NCBI GenBank assembly: GCA_016288815.1
Contig: JAEELF010000017.1
Location: forward strand, 50,164 to 114,163
DNA from: Ruminococcus sp.
GTDB taxonomy: Bacteria; Bacillota; Clostridia; Oscillospirales; Ruminococcaceae
Length of the DNA: 64,000 nt
Direction of reading: 5' to 3'
The first letter of the stretch is position 1, and each line of letters opens with the position of its first letter. Under the pieces are notes generated by a model, which had not been told where the DNA came from, searched no databases, and was given only the letters and a program-made list of their open reading frames with translations. Below, in pieces: positions 9,540 to 18,205 of the stretch. A program made the position numbers and the translations under genes.

Positions 9540-10730
9540 TCACACCGTTTTCGTTATCTCGGCTTCAGCGCTGCCGCTCCCGAGCCTGAGAGTTACAATG
9601 TCCCCGGCATTCAGGCTGCCGGAGCTTTTTATGAGCTCGCTCCCCTTGTAGACGAGCGAGTAGCCGCGCGAGAGCACCTTCAGCGGGCTCAGCGCTTCAA
9701 GTCTTGCGATACTGCCGTCAAGCTGCGAACTCAGACGGTCGAAGTGACGCTCCATAGCTGTTCTCAGACGCTTTTCAAGTCCGACGAGCTGCTCAGAGCT
9801 GAGCTTCATGCGGTTCCCGGGAGACTGTGCATTGAGCCGCGCATTCAGCGTGATATAGTTGTCCGAAGCCTTGTCAAGGACGCTCAGAGCCGCTCTTTCC
9901 GCACGTCTGCCGAGCTGGTCTATCCGTTCCCGGAGGGACTCCACCGACGGCGAGGCAAGCTCTGCCGCAGCCGAGGGAGTGGGGGCTCTCATGTCAGCAG
10001 CGAGGTCAGCGACCGTGAAATCGGTCTCGTGTCCGACCGCCGAGATGACCGGCACCGCGCAGTTGTAGACCGCATACGCGACCTTTTCCGTGTTGAAGGC
10101 ACTCAGGTCCTCGGAGGAGCCTCCTCCGCGCCCGACGATCACCACGTCGCAGCCAGCCTGCTCCGCACGGAGTATCCCGCGGCAGACGGAATCCGGCGCG
10201 CTCTCGCCTTGCACGAGCGCATTCACTGCATACACCTCGCACAGCGGATACCGCCGCGTGAGTACATTTATGACGTCGCGTACTGCCGCGCCGCTCAGCG
10301 ACGTGACAACGCCTATTTTACGGGGCATTTCCGGCAGGGGACGCTTGTGCGCCGCATCGAATATGCCCTCCTTTGCGAGCTTCTTTTTAAGCTGTTCGAG
10401 CGCCGCACCGGCTTTTCCCGCGCCCTCGGGGATAATGTCGCTGACATAGAGCTGATATGCTCCGTCGCGCTCGTAGACGCCCACGCTGCCCGATACCACG
10501 ACGGACATACCGTCCTCGGGCTCGAATTTCAGCCGCTGAGCCGCCGACGCGAACATCACCGCCTTTACCGCACTATCGCTGTCCTTGAGCGTGAAGTAGA
10601 CGTGTCCGCTGCGGAAATGCCGCACATAGTCCGAGATCTCGCCCTTGACCATGACGCCCTGCAAATTGCGGTCGCCCTTGAGCAGGAAGCCGATGTATTT
10701 GTTGACCTGTGTGACCGTTATCACGGGCAT
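9540..10730 (-). CDS. xseA: Exodeoxyribonuclease VII large subunit
   Basis: MPVITVTQVNKYIGFLLKGDRNLQGVMVKGEISDYVRHFRSGHVYFTLKDSDSAVKAVMF; GRGGGSSEDLSAFN. Confidence 0.97.
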   Translation of the reverse strand: MPVITVTQVNKYIGFLLKGDRNLQGVMVKGEISDYVRHFRSGHVYFTLKDSDSAVKAVMFASAAQRLKFEPEDGMSVVVSGSVGVYERDGAYQLYVSDIIPEGAGKAGAALEQLKKKLAKEGIFDAAHKRPLPEMPRKIGVVTSLSGAAVRDVINVLTRRYPLCEVYAVNALVQGESAPDSVCRGILRAEQAGCDVVIVGRGGGSSEDLSAFNTEKVAYAVYNCAVPVISAVGHETDFTVADLAADMRAPTPSAAAELASPSVESLRERIDQLGRRAERAALSVLDKASDNYITLNARLNAQSPGNRMKLSSEQLVGLEKRLRTAMERHFDRLSSQLDGSIARLEALSPLKVLSRGYSLVYKGSELIKSSGSLNAGDIVTLRLGSGSAEAEITKTV

Positions 10731-11677
10731 GGGATCACCCCTGTGCTTTTCATATAGCCGAATATCGCCGCTCCCGCCGCGTTGTCGCAGGAAAACTCCG
10801 GCGCAGCGAAGCTAGCTCCCGGAAATATTTCCGTAATGCGGTCTCGGATAAGCCTGTCCGACATCACCCCGCCCGCAAAAACAAGCGGCAGATCGCCGTA
10901 CTTTCCGACCGCAGACTGCGTCATAGCGATGACCGTCTCCGCGATGAAGCCGAGGCAGTACCCCGCGATATTCTCCGGCTTTTCGCCGTTTTCAAGCATT
11001 GCCCGGCACTTGTTCTCCACGCCGGACAAACAACAGCTACCGTCCTTGATGACGGGTCTGACTTTCACTTTTTTGTCCGCACGGACGGCGAGCTTCTCCA
11101 GCTCCGCGCCGCACGGGAAATCCAGCCCCAGCATTACTCCGACCCTGTCCACAGCCTGTCCGGCTTTGAGGTCGAGCGACGTGCCGAGCTCTGTTATGCG
11201 TATGATATCCTCCGCGTCCGGCTCGCACAGCAGGCAGTCCGTCGTACCGCCGCTGACGTGGAAAGCGATGAAGCGCTCCCCCGCGAGGTCAAGTCTCCCC
11301 GCAGAATACAGCGCTGCGAGGATATGTCCCACCTGATGCGAGGTCGTGAAGACCGGTATCCCCTGCACTGCCGCAAGCGACCTTGCGAAACCCTCGCCGC
11401 ACAGGAAGCACGGCATATACGAGCCCGCGAGGTTGCGCGGTCTCGCCGACGCACACACCGCCGCCGGAGCGCCGAGCTCATTCTCCGAGTAGAGCCGCTC
11501 TATCATCTCCGGGAGCTGCTTAGTGTGGTGGAAGACTGCGTCGCTCTGGCGCAGACCGAGCTCGCCCTTCCGCACCGGAAGGAGCTTCTTCGTATGGACT
11601 ATCCGCCGCTCCTCGCTGATGAACACCGCCGCCGAGGTCGTGTAGTTGCTTGTATCTACGCCGAGAAACTCAGGCAT
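10721..11677 (-). CDS. TsaD/Kae1-like (M22 glycoprotease fold) paralogue found in Clostridia
   Basis: MPEFLGVDTSNYTTSAAVFISEERRIVHTKKLLPVRKGELGLRQSDAVFHHTKQLPEMI; LVFAGGVMSDRLIRDRI. Confidence 0.8.
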   Translation of the reverse strand: MPEFLGVDTSNYTTSAAVFISEERRIVHTKKLLPVRKGELGLRQSDAVFHHTKQLPEMIERLYSENELGAPAAVCASARPRNLAGSYMPCFLCGEGFARSLAAVQGIPVFTTSHQVGHILAALYSAGRLDLAGERFIAFHVSGGTTDCLLCEPDAEDIIRITELGTSLDLKAGQAVDRVGVMLGLDFPCGAELEKLAVRADKKVKVRPVIKDGSCCLSGVENKCRAMLENGEKPENIAGYCLGFIAETVIAMTQSAVGKYGDLPLVFAGGVMSDRLIRDRITEIFPGASFAAPEFSCDNAAGAAIFGYMKSTGVIPCP

Positions 11678-12086
11678 CAGCGTTCTCTTCCTTCTGCGAA
11701 TCCCTCGAGAACGCGCCGAGCACGCCGTTGATGAACGAGGTATCCTCCTGGTATGTATACACCATCGAGAGCTTGATAGCCTCGCTGATAGCCGCGTTCA
11801 TTGGCGTGTTGTCGTCGTATATCGACTCATAGAGCGCTATTCTCAGTATCGCGAGGTTGAGCTTGGAGATACGCGAAAGCGCCCTCGACTTGCTGTAGCC
11901 GGCGATAATCTTATCCAGCTCCTCAGCATGCTCGAGCGTACCCTCGACTATCTTCTTCACCTCGTCGTTGACCGTTATCTCGTCTATCTCCTCAGCGATA
12001 TCATAGAGCTCATTGATGTCATCGTCGCGCAGGAGCTGCTCGAAAACCAGCTTGAATGCGCTGTCTCTTATTTCACGTCTTGTCAT
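11670..12086 (-). CDS. nusB: Transcription antitermination factor NusB
   Basis: MTRREIRDSAFKLVFEQLL...NLAILRIALYESIYDDNTPMNAAISEAIKLS; start preceded by GGAGAG. Confidence 0.95.
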   Translation of the reverse strand: MTRREIRDSAFKLVFEQLLRDDDINELYDIAEEIDEITVNDEVKKIVEGTLEHAEELDKIIAGYSKSRALSRISKLNLAILRIALYESIYDDNTPMNAAISEAIKLSMVYTYQEDTSFINGVLGAFSRDSQKEENADA

Positions 12087-12114
12087 TTGGACTCTCCTTA
12101 CCGAGCGCGCAGGC

Positions 12115-12450
12115 TCATTCAAAAACTACTCCGCTGACTGTCACGTTCACCCTTGCGACGGTGACGCCAGTCATATTCTGGACGTTCTCCTTGACCGCGT
12201 TCTGCACGTCCTGTGCAACAGTCACAGCCTTCTCGCTGCTCTTGACGACTATCTTCATATCGATAGCGGCAACGTCGCCCATCATGGAGATCTTTATCGG
12301 ACCGCTCTTCCTGAGCTTATTCGATTTCTTTATCTCTCCGCCGAGCCCTGCCACTCCCTTTACGTCGAGAGCGGCAAGCTTCGCAACGGTAATGATGACG
12401 TCATCGGATATTTTAAGTCTGCTCTTTGCAGGTTCTTTTGAAACTTCCAT
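12115..12450 (-). CDS. Asp23/Gls24 family envelope stress response protein
   Basis: LKISDDVIITVAKLAALDVKGVAGLGG...VAAIDMKIVVKSSEKAVTVAQDVQNAVKENVQNMTGVTVARVNVTVSGVVF. Confidence 0.95.
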   Translation of the reverse strand: MEVSKEPAKSRLKISDDVIITVAKLAALDVKGVAGLGGEIKKSNKLRKSGPIKISMMGDVAAIDMKIVVKSSEKAVTVAQDVQNAVKENVQNMTGVTVARVNVTVSGVVFE

Positions 12451-12548
12451 TTTGTACCTCCGCCGGCATTATTTGAGTGTATCTTTTAATCAATCGACCG
12501 TAAACACTCTTACTTGTATATTATATCAGAAAATGCAGCTGATTACAA

Positions 12549-13094
12549 CTACTTTACCTCAAAAATTCTGATATTTTCTGCCGAAACGTCAGTTTCCCCG
12601 AGTATTATCTCCTTTATCGCGGCAGCCTGAGCCTTGTCGAGCCCCTCTGTCTTGACGACTATCTTCGCAGATTCGCCGTCGAGGTAGGCAACGCAGTCCG
12701 CAAATCCCTGCGCCTTCACGAGAGATTCGATAGTTCCCTCCGACTCTATCAGCTTCGAGACCTGCACCGCGTCGAGCGCGTTCACGACCATCTCGTCGTT
12801 GCTGACATCACCGCCGCCTATCATGGTCTGGAGGGTCTGAACGGCTTCGTCACGGTTGTTCATGCGGTCGAGACGCGCCTGTGCGAAGTAGTCCGTACCG
12901 GCAGCGTCTGCGTTCACGAACTCCGTATCGCCGTAGCTCACGATGTCGTTCATCTCGGACGCCGCAGCAGCCTCGCTCCTGTCCGAGAGCTTGGGGGCTG
13001 TGGTATAGTTTATGTAGACCGCGATCGCGAGCATGAGCGTGAGACAGGTCATGATTATCTGCTTCTTCCCGATTATTACCGATGGCTTTTTCAT
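12549..13094 (-). CDS. spoIIIAH: Stage III sporulation protein AH
   Basis: KQIIMTCLTLMLAIAVYINY; C-terminal ring-building-like domain; position after spoIIIAG. Confidence 0.85.
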   Translation of the reverse strand: MKKPSVIIGKKQIIMTCLTLMLAIAVYINYTTAPKLSDRSEAAAASEMNDIVSYGDTEFVNADAAGTDYFAQARLDRMNNRDEAVQTLQTMIGGGDVSNDEMVVNALDAVQVSKLIESEGTIESLVKAQGFADCVAYLDGESAKIVVKTEGLDKAQAAAIKEIILGETDVSAENIRIFEVK

Positions 13095-13096
13095 AG

Positions 13097-13627
13097 TTAT
13101 TCTCCTTTTAGTTTAGTTACGAAGATATCCGCAGTCGGCAGGCCCAGCGCCGCCGAGACCGTCCTGTATATCTTCTCCTGCACAGCGGGACTGTCCGCAC
13201 CCGTGCAGGCGACCACCGCCCCGACTATCGCCGGAGCCTGTACCGTTTCTATCAGCGCAGACTTGTCGCTGCCGTTCCCGATCATCACATATTTCTCCTC
13301 CTCCTCTGTCTTTGATTCGGAACGGCTGAGCTTGCCCTCGGTCGCGTAAACGTACCGGAGGTCTGTCCCGACAGTGAGATACACGCGCACCCTCCCCGCG
13401 CCCTCGATCTGCGAGATAAAGCCCTCGAGCCGCTGCTCGGTATCCCGGCAGTACTCCTCCGCGCTCACCGAAACAGTCTGCGCAGTCTCATTTCTGACCT
13501 CGGACTTCTTCCCCGGCAGCACCGACGACAGCAGTATCAGCAACAGTCCGCCGATCCCGAGAGCAGTTATCGCGGCGGTCAGGCGCTTTTCGGACTTCAT
13601 GCCCGCAAACCGGTCAAGTATCCCCAT
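13097..13627 (-). CDS. spoIIIAG: Stage III sporulation protein AG
   Basis: TM plus ETAQTVSVSAEEYCRDTEQRLEGFISQIEGAGRVRVYLTV; APAIVGAVVACTGADSPAVQEKI. Confidence 0.9.
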   Translation of the reverse strand: MGILDRFAGMKSEKRLTAAITALGIGGLLLILLSSVLPGKKSEVRNETAQTVSVSAEEYCRDTEQRLEGFISQIEGAGRVRVYLTVGTDLRYVYATEGKLSRSESKTEEEEKYVMIGNGSDKSALIETVQAPAIVGAVVACTGADSPAVQEKIYRTVSAALGLPTADIFVTKLKGE

Positions 13628-14072
13628 TGCACACCTCCGTCCCGCTCCCGAGACAGCTCCGCACTATCTCCGCAGCCGCGGCAAAATCCCCCGCGCTGAC
13701 AGTCACCCTACTAATAGATATGCTCATATCCTCTGAAATATTAACCTCCGCTGAAATTTCCCCGCAGCTCACCCCTGCGGCTTCGATCTGCCCGCGAAGA
13801 ACCTCGCAGACGTTCTCCGCAGTCTGCCGCGCGAGCTCCTCCCGGTATATCTCCTGCGACCAGCCAATGTCCACGCCAAAGTCCTCCGCCCCGGGGAGCT
13901 CAATATCTATCCCTCCGCGCACGAACGGCGTGATGACGGTCAGCATGAGCACAAGGCTGAGCAGCAGCCTCATCTGTGTTTTCAGTCCGGTCCCCGCGAT
14001 GAGGTTCTCCACAGCGCATATCGCGCCGGAGACCGCGCACACCGCGACGACGGATGCCTTCAGTCCTTCCAT
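13614..14072 (-). CDS. spoIIIAF: Stage III sporulation protein AF
   Basis: Two N-terminal TMs plus soluble domain; operon position between AE and AG. Confidence 0.8.
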   Translation of the reverse strand: MEGLKASVVAVCAVSGAICAVENLIAGTGLKTQMRLLLSLVLMLTVITPFVRGGIDIELPGAEDFGVDIGWSQEIYREELARQTAENVCEVLRGQIEAAGVSCGEISAEVNISEDMSISISRVTVSAGDFAAAAEIVRSCLGSGTEVCNGDT

Positions 14073-15167
14073 TCAATTCACCGCATTCATCAGTATCCCG
14101 GTGCAAATCACGAATATCACCGAGTAGCAGACCAGCACGCTCTGCGCAACAGCAAGCCCGCTGTCGAGCCCTTTGAGCAGCTTCGAGAGTGGCGCGACGG
14201 AGAAAACGTCCGCAGCAGCCGCTCCCGCCCACATCGCCGCCCGGAACGCCATTATCTCAAGTATCGGCGGTAGCATGATGAGCACCACAGCGACCGTTCC
14301 CGCCGCACCGATAGTCGTACGCATGACGTCGAGACTGCTACGAACCGTCGCGTAAGCGTCCGAGACCGCGCTCCCTACGACCGGCACAAACCCCGATATC
14401 ATGAATTTTGCGGTCTTTGTGGCAGCACCGTCAGCCTTTCCGGTGAGGGTGCATTTCATAGAAACGAACCCCGTGAAAAGCGTCATGGCGACGGTAAGTC
14501 CCCATGTCACGAGCTTTTTCAGCAGTACCGAAATGCTGTCGAGTGAGGCGTTCGGGAAGACGCTCCCCGATATCGCGAGGACAGTAGTTATGCTGAGTAC
14601 CGGCATAAGTAAGCGCACCGACAGCTGCACCACGACCTCTGACACTGCAAGTATCAGTATGTCATAAGCGCTCCCCGAGGTGAGCCCGCCAGCCGCAGCG
14701 GTCACAGCTGCGAATATCGGCACAAACACTGAAATAAAGCCTCCCGTGCGTGTTATGGCGCTAAGTGAACGCTCGTAGACCGTGAGCAGCGGCGGCGTGA
14801 TGACAGTCACCGCAGTGAGCACACAGATCATGTTGAAAAGGCTTGAATTCGGGCTTTGCGGGATAAACGAACCGCCCGCGCTCTGTAATACCGCCGTGAA
14901 CAGTACTACCGCAAACAGCGTTCCCAGCATCTGCACGGGCGCCGTCAGCCTGTCCGCGGCACGAGCACGCACATTCCCAAGTATTTCGCTGAATGACAGC
15001 CCGCTAACCGACTCCGCAGAACCGCCGATGTCGTAGTCCCCGAGGAGCTCATCGACCTCCGAAACGATCTCCGACTGCGCCTCTCCCCAGTCCTCGGCAG
15101 ACGCCGGAAAAGGCTTGACAGCGAGAAAAGTGAGCACAACCGCGATAATAATAAAAATTTTTTTCAT
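14073..15167 (-). CDS. spoIIIAE: Stage III sporulation protein AE
   Basis: Polytopic; LFNMICVLTAVTVITPPLLTVYERSLSAITRTGGFISVFVPIFAAVTAAAGGLTSG; GFVPVVGSAVSDAYATVRSSLDVMRTTIGAAG. Confidence 0.93.
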   Translation of the reverse strand: MKKIFIIIAVVLTFLAVKPFPASAEDWGEAQSEIVSEVDELLGDYDIGGSAESVSGLSFSEILGNVRARAADRLTAPVQMLGTLFAVVLFTAVLQSAGGSFIPQSPNSSLFNMICVLTAVTVITPPLLTVYERSLSAITRTGGFISVFVPIFAAVTAAAGGLTSGSAYDILILAVSEVVVQLSVRLLMPVLSITTVLAISGSVFPNASLDSISVLLKKLVTWGLTVAMTLFTGFVSMKCTLTGKADGAATKTAKFMISGFVPVVGSAVSDAYATVRSSLDVMRTTIGAAGTVAVVLIMLPPILEIMAFRAAMWAGAAAADVFSVAPLSKLLKGLDSGLAVAQSVLVCYSVIFVICTGILMNAVN

Positions 15168-15568
15168 ACTTGTCCGCCTTGAATGAGTTCCGTTATTTTT
15201 TCGAGCAGCGCGCTAAGCACGGGCAGGCTCATGAACGTGACAGCTGCCCGTCCCCACATCTCGGCGGCGGACGCGATAGCAGTCTCGCCGCTGTCCCGGC
15301 AGATATCGCAGGTCAGCTGAGTGATGAAGCAGACCGCCGCAGCCTTAAAGATCAGCGAAATATATGCATCTGACACGCCCGCCGCTGTGAAAAGGTCGCC
15401 GAGCTCGCCGATGAAAGTACTCAACAGCACGATGCAAGATCCCCCGACCGCACAGCTTGCCGCAAGCGCCGCCATGAGGGACTGCTCACGGCTGTACTGA
15501 CGCAGGAGAACAGCTACGATCGCCGAAACTACGCAGAAAACCGCGACCGTGAAGCAGCTCTCTACCAT
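15164..15568 (-). CDS. spoIIIAD: Stage III sporulation protein AD
   Basis: Small polytopic protein; YISLIFKAAAVCFITQLTCDICRDSGETAIASAAEMWGRAAVTFMSLPVLSALLEKI. Confidence 0.92.
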   Translation of the reverse strand: MVESCFTVAVFCVVSAIVAVLLRQYSREQSLMAALAASCAVGGSCIVLLSTFIGELGDLFTAAGVSDAYISLIFKAAAVCFITQLTCDICRDSGETAIASAAEMWGRAAVTFMSLPVLSALLEKITELIQGGQV

Positions 15569-15759
15569 AGCCCGAATACGGTCTTGACCGTCTCAAAGAG
15601 GTCGCCGATCTCCTCTACGATGACCACGAGTACGACGATCAGCCCGGCGAGAGTGGTCATCATTGCCTGTTCTTCGCGCTCCGCGCGCTTCAGCACGAGA
15701 TTCAGCACCGCAACGATGATCCCCGTCCCCGCGATCTTGAAAATGAGATCAATGTCCAA
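15562..15759 (-). CDS. spoIIIAC: Stage III sporulation protein AC
   Basis: DIDLIFKIAGTGIIVAVLNLVLKRAEREEQAMMTTLAGLIVVLVVIVEEIGDLF; likely TTG start at 15759 preceded by GGAGGGG. Confidence 0.92.
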   Translation of the reverse strand: MDIDLIFKIAGTGIIVAVLNLVLKRAEREEQAMMTTLAGLIVVLVVIVEEIGDLFETVKTVFGLW

Positions 15760-15770
15760 TCCTGCCCCTC

Positions 15771-16277
15771 CTAAATCACGAGAATGCCCGCCATTAAGCC
15801 GAAAAGCGCCCATAAACTGCGGCAGAGCCGTCCCCGTTGAGCGTACTCCCCGGAGCGCCGGCAGGTCAGTTCATCCGCTTCCGATAGAAGCACTGAGATC
15901 GCGGAGACCTGCCCCTCGATGTCGGTAGTTCCCAGTATTTCGCCGAATTTGAGCAGCAGCTCCCGCTCCTCGTCCATGAGATCGTTCTGCCCCTCGACCG
16001 CCTCCCGCCACTGCAAATGGAAGTCGCTCCCCTGCCGGTAGACCGTCGGAACATCGCTCAGAAAGCTCAGTTTAGCAAGCATTTCCGAGCATTTCAGCGC
16101 GCCCGCGAGCTGGTAGACGTTCAGCGCCTGACACCTCAGCAGCGCACAGCTCCGTCGCAGCAGCTCCGCTGTCTGGCGGGAGACTTCGCGAGCGTCACGC
16201 AGCTTTTCCGCCTGTTTTACGCCGATCAGCGCCCCGGCTCCGGTTATCATGAGCGCCGCGGACAGCCTAAGAAGCAT
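15771..16277 (-). CDS. spoIIIAB: Stage III sporulation protein AB
   Basis: MLLRLSAALMITGAGALIGVKQAEKLRDAREVSRQTAELLRRSCALLRCQALNVYQLAGALK. Confidence 0.88.
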   Translation of the reverse strand: MLLRLSAALMITGAGALIGVKQAEKLRDAREVSRQTAELLRRSCALLRCQALNVYQLAGALKCSEMLAKLSFLSDVPTVYRQGSDFHLQWREAVEGQNDLMDEERELLLKFGEILGTTDIEGQVSAISVLLSEADELTCRRSGEYAQRGRLCRSLWALFGLMAGILVI

Positions 16278-17187
16278 GGGTGAGCCTCCTGATCTCCGCG
16301 ATCTTCCCGGGCGCGTGAGACCCTGCAAGAATGACCGCGTACCCGAACACGCCCGCGTCGATGAGCTCCGCTGCGACCCGACGGCACATCAGATCCTCGT
16401 ACGATCCTGCGTGGAGCGTCGCCGCGAACCGCACTCCGCACCCATGTCCCTGAATGATTGCGCTACTGTCGTCAGGCGTTGATATCTCATCGCAGAAAAC
16501 GAAGTCGGGGGAAAGCGTCCTTATCGACGAGATCACGCCGTCCGCTCGGCTCGTCCCAACGAGGACGTCAGTGTTCAGACCGACATCATACGTCGCTGTA
16601 CCGGCGACCGTTGCGGATATCTCATTGCGCTCGTCTATAAGGACGCACTTCCTTCGGCCTCCGAAAAATCGGCATAGATCACGCAGAACGGTCGTCTTGC
16701 CGGAGTTGACTCCTCCGCAGATGAGCACTCCAGAATCCAACCCAACACGTTCCGCAACAGCCTCAGCGCAGCCGGTCACGCAGCGCGATATCCTGAAATT
16801 CAGCGAGCTGATGTCGCGAAGGGTACGCTCGTCAGTCCCGGAGGCAGTCCCCGCGACGCCTACCCTCACCCCGTTTTCGAGCATGAAATAGCCTTCCCTG
16901 AGCTCCCGCGCGCAGCTGTGGACTGAGTACCGGCACAGCGCGTTCACGATAGAATTAATCTCCTCCGCCGTGACCGTTACGCACGCCGCGCCCGGATTGT
17001 CAGCGAGATTCCCCGCCTCGTTCAGATAACGAATCCTGTCCGGGTAGACCAGAGAGACCGCACGTCCGCTGCGAATCCTTATCTCGGTCAGCCTCTCACA
17101 TGCGGATTGCGGCACACTCATCAGCACCGCACGCAGCCGCTCATTCATATACGCCGTCGCGGTCTCATAGCTTGTACTTCCTGTCAT
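16267..17187 (-). CDS. spoIIIAA: Stage III sporulation protein AA (AAA ATPase)
   Basis: GVLICGGVNSGKTTVLRDLCR; FVFCDEISTPDDSSAI; GCGVRFAATLHAGSYEDLMCR. Confidence 0.95.
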   Translation of the reverse strand: MTGSTSYETATAYMNERLRAVLMSVPQSACERLTEIRIRSGRAVSLVYPDRIRYLNEAGNLADNPGAACVTVTAEEINSIVNALCRYSVHSCARELREGYFMLENGVRVGVAGTASGTDERTLRDISSLNFRISRCVTGCAEAVAERVGLDSGVLICGGVNSGKTTVLRDLCRFFGGRRKCVLIDERNEISATVAGTATYDVGLNTDVLVGTSRADGVISSIRTLSPDFVFCDEISTPDDSSAIIQGHGCGVRFAATLHAGSYEDLMCRRVAAELIDAGVFGYAVILAGSHAPGKIAEIRRLTHAS

Positions 17188-17251
17188 TGAATCACTCCTC
17201 GTTTTCGTCTGATTAATAATATTCAGCCGCGGACGAGGTTAGAACAAAAAA

Positions 17252-17296
17252 GGGCGCCCGCGCGCCCATAAAAAAACAGCACACCGAAGTGTGCTG
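17252..17296 (-). terminator. Two tandem intrinsic terminators downstream of the sugar ABC operon
   Basis: Minus strand: CAGCACAC-TTCG-GTGTGCTG-TTTTTTT (17277-17296), then GGGCGC-GCGG-GCGCCC-TTTTTT (17252-17267). Confidence 0.85.
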
Positions 17297-17308
17297 TTTG
17301 ATGTACTA

Positions 17309-18205
17309 TTATTCCTTTACACCGCCGAGTGCAACGCCGGCAATGATGAATCTCGAAAGGAGAATGTAAACAGTTACGATAGGAAGAATAGAGAGTGCTA
17401 TCGCGAGGTAGATCGCACCGTAATCAGTGAACTTATCGGAAGCCTGAACGGCAGAGATCATCATCGGGAGGGTCTTCTGCTTGAATCTGGACGAGATAAG
17501 GATCATGTTAGGTGTATAGAAGTTGTTCCAGCTTGCGATAAAGGCGAAGATAGCCTGAACCGCGATAGCGGGCTTCATCATGGGGATCGCGATAGAGATG
17601 AAGGTTCTGAACTCATTACATCCGTCGATACGAGCTGCCTCGACGATGTCGAGCGGGAACGATGACTTCATGTAGGAACGCATGAAGTAAACGACCGCGG
17701 GAGCAGCGATAGCGGGGATGATAAGAGGCCAGTATGTATCTGTCAGACCGAGCTTTAACATGAAGTTAACGAAACCGGCAGATGTTACCTGTACAGGAAC
17801 CATCATTACGAGGAGTATGATCGTGTAGGAGATCTCCTTGAGCTTGAAGTCATAGACATGGATGCCGTATGCAGTCATAGCCGAGAAGAAAACCGTGAAC
17901 ACAGTCGCAAAACCTGTAATGGTGAAAGAGTTCTTATAACCTATACCAACATTGTAAACGGTATTGTAGTTAACGTTGTGGAAAAGGGTGTTAAAGTTCT
18001 GGAATAAGCTCTTACCCGGTATAAAGGATATACCGTTCGCTATTTCCGTAGAAGAACGGGTAGCGTTGATGATAAGAATGTAGATAGGGAGAAGACAGAT
18101 GAAGGTCAGGATCACGAACCAAGCAACGAGGATACCGGACTTGAGTCTTACCTTAAGGGTATAGTTATCCTTTGCCTGACCGTATACAGATTTCATATTG
18201 CTCAT
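17309..18205 (-). CDS. Carbohydrate ABC transporter permease (MalG-like)
   Basis: EAARIDGCNEFRTFISIAIPMMKPAIAVQAIFAFIASWNNF: EAA motif and 6-TM permease. Confidence 0.93.
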   Translation of the reverse strand: MSNMKSVYGQAKDNYTLKVRLKSGILVAWFVILTFICLLPIYILIINATRSSTEIANGISFIPGKSLFQNFNTLFHNVNYNTVYNVGIGYKNSFTITGFATVFTVFFSAMTAYGIHVYDFKLKEISYTIILLVMMVPVQVTSAGFVNFMLKLGLTDTYWPLIIPAIAAPAVVYFMRSYMKSSFPLDIVEAARIDGCNEFRTFISIAIPMMKPAIAVQAIFAFIASWNNFYTPNMILISSRFKQKTLPMMISAVQASDKFTDYGAIYLAIALSILPIVTVYILLSRFIIAGVALGGVKE

